A DNA stretch of 64,000 nt, from contig CM043792.1 in the NCBI GenBank assembly GCA_023974075.1, forward strand, positions 16,273,373-16,337,372. Reading direction: 5' to 3'. The position numbers and the translations under genes are program-made. The notes under the pieces were generated by a model. The model was not told where the DNA came from and ran no database searches. It saw only the letters and a program-made list of their open reading frames with translations. Shown one piece after another: positions 51,833 to 64,000 of this stretch. The first letter of the stretch is position 1. Each line of letters begins with the position of its first letter. The DNA comes from Chaenocephalus aceratus (Eukaryota; Chordata; Actinopteri; Perciformes; Channichthyidae).

Positions 51833-54160
51833 AGCTAGAAGCTACCTTACAGTACACAGTTGATCCGGAGTCCTGTCAGTTAAAGTGTTTCATAGTTAGC
51901 TTAGCTAAGCATCAACCTAGCACTGAAATATATGGATGTTATGTGACAGTATTTTTGAGAAAAAGTCAGCTGAAATGGTGGCATGCCACTGCTTTACGTG
52001 TCAACCGCATGTTTGAACGTATTTGCAGCAGTAAATGTGGCTGTTTGGCCACTGACGTTGCCATAACAACACCTGAATTTAAATGTGCAGCCTCTTTTTG
52101 TGATAGATTTTTGCAAGAAATTATAATTCTCCGGAATGATATTCCTATTGACAGCTAGTTTCTATGTGAACATTATGAGATGGACAGCCAGAGAGAATAC
52201 ATGAAAAACAGTTATGAAATACTATATGACAAAACAAGAATACAGTTTAAGTGATTTGTAAAATATCCATAAAGAAAAATCTGCTTACAGTTCTGTTTCA
52301 TATGGGTGTTGAGAGATGTATCCATAGATCTCTTAATTTTGCTCTCAAAGTGCACCAGATTGATGCTTTTAACTTCAATATTTAAAAAAAAATCATAAGA
52401 CTGGTTCCGTGTTGTGTGTAGTGAGAACGCGCTAGAGTATAGAAATCAACACGTAATGAAATAAGACCCCACGGTTTGATGATTGATAGGTGTGTGGGCT
52501 GTCTTTAATTTTGACACACAGAACAATGGGGGCTATCCACCCTTATCCACAATGTAAAGTAATTCACACAGCCTCTTCTCTCTGTGAGGAGCAGCAGGTT
52601 CAGCTTTCAGAACAAAGTAACAAAAAACTAAAATGGCATTCATTTTTTTAAACATGTCATGTAGTAATAGATTTATTTATTGTTCTTCTCAAGAGAGTAC
52701 CAGAATGTGTATTTTATGTTAGTATTTCAAAAAATCTCCTGGGGGAGAATCTCCCCAGACCCCCCGGCGGGGGGTTGGGTTTTCAGCATGTCAACTCTTT
52801 CACCTGTGGAGAAATTGCAGGATTGGCTCCAGGTCGCCCTTTTTATTTACTACAAGACAAATGTGCCTTTTTATTTCATACAGTTTGGATTGATACAGGG
52901 AAATATTCTAAACCTCACGCGTGGCGTTTCACTGTCAAGGGGAGCGTGTATGTAATTACATTGCAAATACTGACTTCACCCCACCACTGTATGGGTTAGC
53001 CCTACCATAGATTACCCAACAAAAACTGCCGACCCGTATTGCGCATGCGCAGATCTAAGATCCAGTAGAAATGATAAAAAAGTAAAAGTTTGCTGCTTAT
53101 TGTTCTACTAGGCCAAAATAGAGTCAAAGAGTATATGAGAGTGAGAGTGTGTTAATTAACATATTTGGCAGTTTGGAGTAAGTCTGTAGATTTGTTTGTG
53201 TGCGTGTGTGTTTCATGTATAGGCCTCTCACGATAATTAATTTTGTTGGATACATTTTCCCGGAAATGATTGCGATAAACGATAATATTGTCGGCACCGT
53301 TGTATGGTTATATATATATAATAATATATAATATATAATAATAATTCAAGTACATCCTTTCAAACTGCTAGTCACATCCTCATGTAAATGGAAATTTATC
53401 GAGTTCATTTTTATTTATCGTACGATACGTCAATTAATTGCTTATCGCGACAGGCACACAATAAAACAGTGGAAACAAACATGTGTTTGTCTTTCATTAG
53501 TGAATGAAACTGTGTGCCCTTTATAGTCTGTGTCCAATATTGTGTATTTGTATATATTGTATATATATCCTGTATATATGCTAAGGTCCCGCTGCTGACA
53601 CGATAGCAGTCATTTCGTGCGCATATGTGTAATTAAACCCATGATATCAAAATCTCACTCCAGCCAGGTACCCACAGTTGGCAACCCTGATATTTTACCG
53701 TGATTGAATTGTAATACACGTTTCAAAATGATGACGAAGTAACAACATACTGATACTGGTTAATAAAAACCATGAATTAATGCTTTGACAAGTCTGCAGA
53801 CAGGCGGCAGGCGAAAAACCTTTTAAAATGCTTGTTTTAAGCTAACGCAGTATATGCTCTGACCGTCCAAACTCACAACAACGGCCTACAGACATAAATA
53901 AACCAGCGACTGTATTCACCATGACACAGACAGTCTGTGGTTTGTACTTGTTTAACTTCTGTCTAGTTTCTGAACAGATATGAGGAGCTGTGAGCTCTGA
54001 GGGCTAACAGATAACGGCTGATCTTGATTTTGTGTTTCGCATTGAAGATGACGTCACGGCTCCGCCTACACTGCGTTACTAAAGTTACTACCCCAGTTCA
54101 TAAACTGTAATGGAAACGCAGCATAAAGTGAGCCTGTCCTACCAAGGCCTAACTATACAG

Positions 54161-55890
54161 CAGTGGCGAGCCGTGACTTTTATACCTAGGCCCTCTGACC
54201 TTCTGACCTTCCCTCGGAAAAAAAATAAGAGATGTTACGTCTCAACGTAGACTTCAGCGGAATATCAAAACAGCGGTCCGGGGTGCAAAACGCATCAATG
54301 ACAGCGACCCTCTACCACACAAAACAACATCATTTATACCTACACCTATCATGACAGGGCACCCACAGCCAAGTAGCAATTACAAATGAATTAAGTCGGC
54401 ACGGCGGCCCGCATTGAAAATGACTTAGGCCTACCTTTGATGATCAAATCACTGAAACACAAAGTCCATCCTCCTGTCCTTTTGGATGAAGCACTTGCGG
54501 GTCATTCAGCTGATCCTTTGCCACTCCAGTTTATCATTGTAACTCAATCTTGAAAATGACTCGGTTAATAATTTCGCAACGATGTCATCACTATCACTGA
54601 AGTGAGCCATCATGAACGAACTTATGCTAATTATAAATCTATCGATCATAAATCTATCGATTAGATTTATGATTCGAAAATAATAAAAGTAGGGTAGACA
54701 TGTGGATATTATCCGGCTGAACAAAACGTTCATTTATCTAACAGGTTTGTTTTCCACAGACCTTATTTCCAGCTATTTTCCAAAACCCTATGGAGAAATC
54801 CCATTGCTTTCTGTCGAGGGAATCCGAGCGAAGCTTACTTCCGGGTTTTAGGACGCGTCACTGCACCACTTGCATAGACCTCACAGCGGGCGGAACTTGT
54901 CATAAAGTCCGGAAAATAAAGCCAGCCCATTTAGAGGGAAGATATGATTGGTCAATTGTACTGTCATTTGACATTACTCTCTCATTGAGTTACGGAGCGT
55001 CCACACTACAGCTTCAAAAGAAGCTTGGAGCTGGGCGTGTCTGTAGCTTGGGGATTTTATTCAAGCAACGCGACCAACAACCAATCACATGAATCTCCCG
55101 CCCCCGACATACAAAGCAAAAACCCCCGGGGATTTTATGGGAGCAATATATATATAAACTCCCCAAACAGGCGAAAACCTACAAGTTTCACCCACTTTCT
55201 CTGCCACCTCCCTCCATGCCTGGTTCCTCCGGTTTGTATCCCGGTAGGTGAAGAGGGTCTGGTCATACAAAACCGGGTGATTTGCTACAGCGATAATTAG
55301 TTTCTCCTCCAACTTTTTTTGAAATATAGAAATGAACGGCGGGATATCTCTCCCAGCTTAGATGCGGTTTGATTGGCTACGGCTTGAGCTGTCAGATTTT
55401 CCAAAACGGGATTTGATTGGCTGGCGCTGGCTACTCCGGCGTCTCCGGAGACGGACCGCTATGCTACCCACAATTCAGTTCGGCGAAAAAGCGAGGCAAC
55501 GTGACGTCACCCCATTCAAAGTGAATGGGCAGATTGAAGCTGTCGACGCTGTAGTGTGGACGGGCCGTTACTGTAGCTGGCCCTCTGTGAATGTAGAGAG
55601 GGACCAACAAGCTCTCCCTTCTTCACATAACTCGCAGAGACGGAATTTAACCCTTCACATTCCAACAGAAACTGAACAGGCAGATTCGAAGGATTTCTTT
55701 ATTTAGAAATATTATTTTAAATACAATTAAATCAAGTTATTTTGGTAAAACTAATGAAAAATGTAACAACAAAAAAATATAAAAAATAATATTTAAAAAA
55801 AAGTTTTTTTATTAATGTTTTCAAATATTATTTTTTAGAATATCTTAGGCCCTCACAGAGGGCCTAGAGGGCCCTGACGGCTCGCCACTG
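54161..55890. mobile_element. Non-autonomous hAT element, 1.7 kb
   Basis: The inverted ends CAGTGGCGAGCCGT and CGGCTCGCCACTG are flanked by CTATACAG (54153-54160) and CTATACCG (55891-55898), a 7-of-8 target duplication. The interior contains CCCTCTGACCTT and AGGCCCTCACAGAGGGCCTA near its ends and no recognisable transposase. Confidence 0.8.
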
Positions 55891-55924
55891 CTATACCGTG
55901 CGAGGCCCTGCAGTGGAAATTCGC

Positions 55925-56821
55925 CATTTCTCTCCCCGGCTAGTACAGGAGGCGGGGTTAAAGCATCACAGCTCGAGGCCTGAACCACAACCCTGTTTGA
56001 ACATAACATTTCTCAAAGCCACGCTGCATGGCAGGTAAACGATTCCCCTTTTCTCTCTGACCTCATAATTTGTGAGAAGAAATGATTTGGCCCATGCTGA
56101 ATGACATTTACCTGTTCAGTACTGAGGTTGCCTTCAAAAAAATGAAGAAGAAAATCCCAGGGAGCTGAACTCTCCTGCGGTTTCTAAAGGTTAGCTGCAT
56201 CTTTGCCAACACACATTACCCCTCCCACTGCCTTGTCCTTCATTAACTCTGAGACTCTGCTTGTTGAAGGACCACGTGCACTGGGGCAGGCAGGTTAGGC
56301 AGGAATTATAATCTCTTACATTGTATAAGAAACTCATTAGCTGCATAGTAAGGAGGATTTCATACTTCCTCAGATAAAATTCCTTTCTGTGTCACGTGCT
56401 GTCGCACAGCATTTCAATCATAAAGAGAAAAAGTGGAATTGTAAACATTTGAAATGCTGTACAGAAACCAAACATGTATTAATTTACTAGTGGGAGTGTT
56501 TGTACATTTGAATGTATTTTCTGAAACCCTGTTAAGATTTCCAAAAACGTCACAGGAAAAGAAGCACAAAGGTGCCCTATAGGTTTCTGCACATAGCCTT
56601 TTTTAGCCTCCCCTTGAACAACGCAAAGCAGAGCCCTGTATAGGCTTTACAGTACACCTACGCCAGTGCAGACTCACTCACCACACACACACAAATACAC
56701 GAGAGCCACAATCAGCCAACGGTAGAGCTGGCTGGTACACTCAGCCTGGTTTCCATGGAAACCAGGCCACTGAATCTCCCTCTGTGTGCAGGCACAGTGG
56801 GATGGAGAGACGAAGGAAAGG

Positions 56822-56871
<50 letters not shown>

Positions 56872-56990
56872 ACGTGCGTGCCTACATGTTTGTGCAGTGC
56901 TGGTTTGTGTGTCCAGTTCAACAAAAACACACTTCGTCTTACGTCAGAGAGACTGTCTGCTGCTGCTGTGTACAATAGGTGACATGTTTG
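55925..56990. other. cacnb1 intron, no gene seen
   Basis: Unique-looking intron sequence, containing the (GT)n tract at 56824-56870. Confidence 0.45.
56824..56870 (+). repeat. (GT)n microsatellite
   Basis: About 23 perfect GT units. Confidence 0.98.
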
Positions 56991-56998
56991 CTGATGAG

Positions 56999-57978
56999 TA
57001 GGGATGTAACGATATACTGAATATCGCGGTATATCGCGATAAATAAACGTCTCAATACCGTCGTGAGACTGACAAAATCTACCGCGATGTTACGTGGTTA
57101 ATTTATTTTTTTATTTTTTTAAAAAACCTTTATTCAACCAGGTGGTCCCATTGAGATCATCGATCTCTTTTTCAAGGGAGACCTGTCCATCATGGCAAGT
57201 AGGTTACAACATGAACATAAAACAACAGATAACACAAAAGGACATCATATTTACAGGGCTACATGTACATACCTAGAGACATTGACAAGTACCAACAGTA
57301 CCCTGTCAATAAGCCTCACCTTCTTGGCAAAAACTGTATTGTTTTTGAAGTGGTGGAGAGACAATGCACAGTTTTACCCACTGCTGTCACCCATGGCCAA
57401 AGCATATCTCTCTTTTTTGATGTCCGTCATTTTGACAGACAGGATCGTAACATTTCCGTCATAATCCATTATTACCCGTCGGGTCTGAACTCGCCACTAA
57501 GGGGGGGAGGGAGAGAGAGGGAGCACGCTCGTGAACTGTCAACGGGGGGGGGGGGGGGGGGGGCAGGCAGTGTTATGCATGCCCACCGAGATATGCATGC
57601 ACCTCACGGGAGCGCACATGGCGTAAAGAAAAAACTCCCAGACATTTCAATGATCTGTACGGCAAAGTACGGTTTGGAAACTATATCATTTCCTTTTGGA
57701 GGGCATGCATAACACGGCAAACACCAGAGCCTCGCTGCGGGGAAACTTTGGCGCTGTTCCGAGTTTGTTCCAATCTGTCAAAATGACAGACTGCTTTCAG
57801 ATTTTTAAGTCATTGTTCAAAAAAATATTCGGTTAACGCGACCACTGCTGTCTCAGCAACATCAGTACCAAGCGAGAGATTTTTTTTCTTTATTTTTCAA
57901 TATCGCGATAAATACCGTACCGTGGACTTGTTATCGCGATATTATCGTACCGTGAGTTTTGGTATCGTTACATCCCTA
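56999..57978. mobile_element. hAT-like element with TAGGGATGTAACGATA ends
   Basis: The left end TAGGGATGTAACGATA recurs inverted at the right as TATCGTTACATCCCTA. Subterminal ATATCGCGATA motifs are also mirrored. The flanks CTGATGAG and CTATTGAG agree at 6 of 8 positions, compatible with an aged 8-bp duplication. The ORF near 57263-57712 is not transposase-like. An inner stretch near 57128-57185 (CCAGGTGGTCCCATTGAGAT, then TTTTTCAAGGGAGACCTG) is a common teleost dispersed sequence, probably a separate insertion. Confidence 0.75.
57544..57563 (+). repeat. Poly-G tract (20 G)
   Basis: An unbroken run of 20 G inside the hAT-like element, able to form a G-quadruplex. Confidence 0.95.
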
Positions 57979-58504
57979 CTATTGAGTATATGCTGAAAGA
58001 CATTATTACATTTACTTCAAATTGTATATTTGCTCTATTCAAAATGTAATACACTTTAGAATTATAACATGAAACCAAATCATGTCATGATGAACACATA
58101 ACAGATGTGTCCCACTTCAGCGGCAGAAGAGGTAGAAGATGCAAAATTCCTCTTCAAACAAATCACCAAAACAAAATCGATAAGACGACAAAATAAATCA
58201 GGGGAAATATTAATCATACAGCATTTAATTAACTTAAGAATGATCTGTACCACCCTGTAATCAGCTTAATATTCAGCCTGATAACATAAACCAATAAACA
58301 CGCAGAGTTTAGGGTTGGTTGCCTTTCATTGTTATCTGCAGTGGGTGGTCGACATAATCTACTACATTTATCAGTTACTGATTACCACCATTTTCTGGTT
58401 AAATGCGACATTGTCACAGTATATTTGAAAGATCCCCGAAGCACTCCATCAAATAACTGACCATGGTGCAGTGGATTATTGGATACTCTGTGTTGATAAG
58501 GATG

Positions 58505-58713
58505 TGGTAGGCGTGTGATGCAGTGGGTTGAGTGTTGGTGTTCGGATCAGGGGGTCACAGGTTCAAACCCCACTGCAGTCAGCATGTCGTTGTGTCCCTG
58601 GGCAAGACACTTCACCCCAAATTGCTCCTGTGGGGACTGCCCACAGTGGTATTGAGTATGTAAGTCGCTTTGGATAAAAGCGTCTAACAAGTGACATGTA
58701 ATGCAATGTAATG
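58505..58713 (+). mobile_element. Full-length tRNA-derived SINE (V-SINE-like)
   Basis: A tRNA-like head (B box GGTTCAAACCCC near 58560) is followed by the conserved body TTGTGTCCCTGGGCAAGACA and the retroposon tail CGCTTTGGATAAAAGCGTCT, then ATGTA-type repeats. The parts are in the order expected for V-SINE-type elements. Confidence 0.85.
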
Positions 58714-60816
<2,103 letters not shown>

Positions 60817-60899
60817 GGGGTTGGAGGTTAAGAGAGCGCTCTCCTAGTTTCACACATACTGTACTCTTTTCTGGCTCTCTCTGCCATCCCACCACACAA

Positions 60900-60930
<31 letters not shown>

Positions 60931-61083
60931 CTTCTGCACTTGACAAGCTAACAGACAGATACACACACCAGTGACTGCTATCTCACGCGCACACACTTAC
61001 ACGCACACCCACATAACTCTGTCTGTGGACTCTGGCTTTGCCCCCTTGGTTTGCCGTGGTGCGGCGAGCGTGGCAAACGAGGT

Positions 61084-61119
61084 ATGGAGCGGACTGAGAG
61101 GATTCAAAGGCCCGTCATG
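61084..61119 (+). CDS. Candidate alternative first exon of cacnb1
   Basis: An ATG opens 12 codons (MERTERIQRPVM) that end in phase 0 at a strong donor, ATG/GTAAGAAG. By family knowledge calcium-channel beta genes commonly use alternative short first exons that splice in phase 0 to the shared exon starting GSAESYTSR, and this sits on the right strand between exon 2 and the missing exon 3. The surrounding sequence is GC-rich (GTGGTGCGGCGAGCGTGG). Nothing else supports it, and a 12-codon match to a donor can occur by chance. Confidence 0.2.
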
Positions 61120-63945
61120 GTAAGAAGGCTCGAGATAAGCTTTTTGCTGCGTCTGACTGAACTGGAAGCAGTGTATGTGTGAGTTTATCTGTGAACGTGT
61201 GGATCTGGATTGAATTTTGAAAGTTCAGCAGACACTGTTGCCCTGAGATACAATGACAGGAGAATATAACTTGTGGCCCGTATCCTGATAGAGCTGTACC
61301 TCCATGTCTGCGGCTTTCTTCGCTCTTTCGAGTGTGATTCCATTTTGGGCCGGGCCGCAGCTGCTGGAAAGGCGCTGCGTTTTTAATTAGACTTCCAGTC
61401 CCACCGATTGCTCCTGCTGCTATTTGCCCTGCTTGCAACATGGCCATTTCAGGGGGCTTCCTTGACTGCTGTCTGCCTGTCCTGGGCTGGACCTTCTTTT
61501 AGTTTTGTTATTGCAGTTGGCTGGGCTAAAGCACCATTCTATGTTGTGTGTTGTTGGCTAGAGTTTCAATATTTTTGCAAATATTTAATTCAGGGCTCAT
61601 TTTATTTTCAATGGATTCCTATTGTGGTGATTAGGACTGCAATGTTAACGTTTTCATTATTGATTGAAATTATTAATCTATCAATTGTTGTGCAACTATA
61701 AGCCTTTGTCTATAAAGTGTTGGGAAATGAGTATGATATGAAACAGGTAAAACCAGCACATTTGAGAAGCAGGAATCAGTGAATGTCTTTAAACTATTGA
61801 TAAGTGATCAGTGCAGCAGTGGGGATGATGGAGATTATGTTACATAATTAGTCATTTAAGTTTCTGATGTATTGAATTGTAATCATTCAACAAATGAACA
61901 CAGTCTTGCCAGTTATGTCCTGAATTAATATTGTTAAGTTGATTGACTGTTCAGTTCACCTCTACCTTATACATGCATTTCCCTACATTATGTATATCAT
62001 GACTTCATTTGGGTATTGAACATTAGATCTTAAATGTCTATCTAAATAAACGTAGAAAAAAAATCAAGTTGTCATTGCATACTTGGTCAGATAATACCTC
62101 TTTGATAATATGAATCTACTTAATTTGATTTTATAACTTAGGCTATGTTTTTGTACAGCTTGTGTTAACACAACATTAAGTTACTGATGCATTGAGAAGG
62201 CTGGAATACCATACTAAATGGACAAAGTGTGTTGGGTTGGCAGTGGTATCAAAACATTTGAAACGATTCCCAGCCATAATCATGACTCATCTTGAGTCCT
62301 GAAAAAAAGCCCTAACTTTGTTCCTGTATGTTGAATGTAATGAGATTGACTGAAATTAATTTCTAAGGAGCAACTTGTTATGGAGTCCCTCTTTCACTTA
62401 TCTTATTTGTGAAAATGGGGATTTCTAATGAGTTCAGTCCATGACTCATCTTTTTAGTTATCTCCACACAGTCCATTTGGTTGCCATGACGCTGCTGTGA
62501 CTGGAAATAAAAGGACTAGGGCCATTTACAGCCACCTGCCATGAGATTAATGGCAGGAAATATGTCCTTTGTTATTCCTCAATTTGTACATCTGTCTGCT
62601 CTATGAGGCTTGTTCCCCTTTCCTTCCCCGTGTTCTTTCCCGTACCTGTCTTCACTGAGCTAATCTCACTCTGGATGTGATGTGAATACACACAGCTCGA
62701 CTGGTAATGCGTTCTGGTTTACACTGAAAAGAGACGTTTGGTTCTTATCCTTCTTCTTCTTTTCTGAAATGTTTGGTGACAGGGTCCAAGATAAAGCAAA
62801 TAAGATCATTTTCTCACTTTTCCTTTTTTTCCCCACATGATCTGAGCTGATAAGGATGGAGATATGTTTAGCTGCTTGATTATCAGGGTAGGGGTTTTTG
62901 TGTTGTGTGTCTCTCTCAGATGGTAATCACATCTTAGTCAAACATTGTAAAGTCTGACAACCACGCTGTGATGCTCCTTTTTTATGGCTTTAGCAGATTT
63001 AAAAATGTAACCTCTACCCTGTTATCTGGCATGAACATTTGACTAGTTTCCCTCTCTTTACAATCTTTATAAAAACATAAAAATAAATGATCTGTGTCTT
63101 CCTGATCTGATTATCTGTTCCTATAACACGAAGACAAGACATTTCTTAGTTTTATAAAGACCTTAAAGAGGGGGAAACTAGTCCAATGTTCATGCTGGTT
63201 CAGTATCTTCATAATCATGTTTATCGCAGCTGTGTGTATAGTATACCCCAGATCGCAAATCCACTTTACCACATCAAACTCCCTTTTGTCCAATGTATCT
63301 TTAAAAAAAAAAAAAACATTTACAAACATTGCATCAGAAGAAACAATGCAGACCTGTATTTTACTTTATTCCATTACCCCCTCCGCTCTGTCGGTCTATT
63401 TTACCTTCTCCAATTATTCCATATTAAAGTTTAGCAACACAATCGGTTAATTTTACACAATATTTGCTGAGTTTCACCTTGTTTATTACTCTTTTCTAAT
63501 ACTCTGGGGTTTATGACAACTCACTTTGTTAGGTAGATTAAAGAAATTCTTTATCTACTAACACTCATTGATTTTGTCGACTGATCGACTTGTTGATTTA
63601 ATCAAGTTTCTTCACAAAGAATCATGCAAACACACCTGTCCTGTGTTTAACAGACAGATTCTCAGAAGGAAATGTTTCAGCATGAAAAGGGTATATTAAA
63701 ATTACTTATTGACTGAAGAAATCTTAGTTCAACTCTGAAAACAAAATATATATTACTCAGATGACTCCACTAAGAACATGGATATTTCCCTTGAAAAAGT
63801 GTTATCCTCCAAGTTATTGACCATGCTGTGGCCTCACAGCTGTAACTTACACAGCATGGAAATATCATTCATCACCTTTTTAAAAAGCTTTTATGACATT
63901 TTCCCCACTGCTGATTTCCCGCTAGGGTTTTTTTCCCACCACTGA
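61120..63945. other. cacnb1 intron, no gene seen
   Basis: AT-rich intron-like sequence without recognised exons or repeat termini. Confidence 0.45.
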
Positions 63946-64000
63946 CAGCGGTGGAAGAAGTACTCAGATATTTTACTCAAGTAAAAGTAGTTTAAAAATA
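63946..64000 (+). mobile_element. Start of a CAGTGGTGGAAGAAGTAC hAT-type element, cut by the window edge
   Basis: CAGCGGTGGAAGAAGTACTC followed by AGATATTTTACTCAAGTAAA is the terminal repeat and subterminal sequence of the family found at 18082-19255. CCACCACTG lies one base to the left in inverted orientation, so two ends may abut. Confidence 0.75.

Larger units (their letters stand above)
49794..55924. mobile_element. Old composite element with degenerate inverted ends and nested insertions
   Basis: The left end GGCGCATTACCACTACAG and the complement of the right end, GGCGAATTTCCACTGCAG, match at most positions, followed on both sides by an ACGGT-containing stretch. A second inverted match lies further in (TTGCGTTTCCACTAGG near 49848; complement of GTAATGGAAACGCAGC near 54108). 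The ends resemble a teleost element family rich in GCGTTTCCACTA. The interior contains R3 with its palindromic insertion and the hAT element at 54161-55890. The outer boundaries and target duplication are uncertain. Confidence 0.4.

Noticed and set aside
57263..57712. 149-codon ORF inside the hAT-like element
   Set aside because: It crosses the 20-G tract and a dispersed repeat, and shows no transposase motif.

Overview
The window is nuclear DNA of a vertebrate, most likely a percomorph teleost fish. The genes are split by GT-AG introns, the ribosomal protein and calcium-channel exons have fish-type residues, and the intergenic space is full of typical teleost repeats: V-SINE-like elements, L2-like LINE tails, non-autonomous hAT and piggyBac-type elements, and very long GT microsatellites. 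No assignment to species is possible from the sequence alone.

Three protein-coding loci and one tRNA gene can be supported. From left to right: (1) an orphan first exon of an alpha-2,8-sialyltransferase-like gene (minus, 5189-5289); (2) a complete six-exon alpha-2,8-sialyltransferase of the ST8SIA1/5/6 group (minus, 14623-29475), whose third intron of 11.3 kb is a transposon graveyard; (3) the complete six-exon ribosomal protein gene rpl19 (minus, 36411-38841) with a pyrimidine-rich start region and an AATAAA signal; (4) the first two coding exons of cacnb1, the voltage-gated calcium channel beta-1 subunit (plus, 43631-48918), the rest of which lies beyond the right edge. A tRNA-Cys(GCA) gene sits antisense in the cacnb1 intron just upstream of exon 2. 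rpl19 and cacnb1 are divergent neighbours, as in mammals.

Mobile-element layout: 3.7-11.9 kb holds a repeat family present once as a single end and once as the 0.5-kb inverted arms of a 2.9-kb element, a piggyBac remnant, L2 pieces and a hAT element with a perfect 8-bp target duplication. The 15.6-26.5 kb intron holds two inverted copies of one dispersed repeat. One copy is interrupted by a 3.6-kb element that resembles ISL2EU (AT duplication, YqaJ-partner-like exon), which is itself interrupted by a hAT element. Also there is a hAT carrying a second 8-bp-TSD element that has grown two internal minisatellites. 33.7-35.9 kb and 49.8-55.9 kb are nested piggyBac-like, hAT-like and palindromic elements; 57.0-58.0 kb is another hAT-like element.

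The genes do not form an operon-like unit. The sialyltransferase acts in the Golgi on glycan chains, RPL19 in the 60S ribosome, and CACNB1 at the plasma membrane and sarcoplasmic junction. Their linkage is of evolutionary interest: as I recall, human ST8SIA6 lies near CACNB2, so an ST8SIA6-like gene beside cacnb1 looks like a genome-duplication paralogon. All coordinates were read by eye; splice sites were chosen so that GT-AG borders and codon phases agree across every junction.
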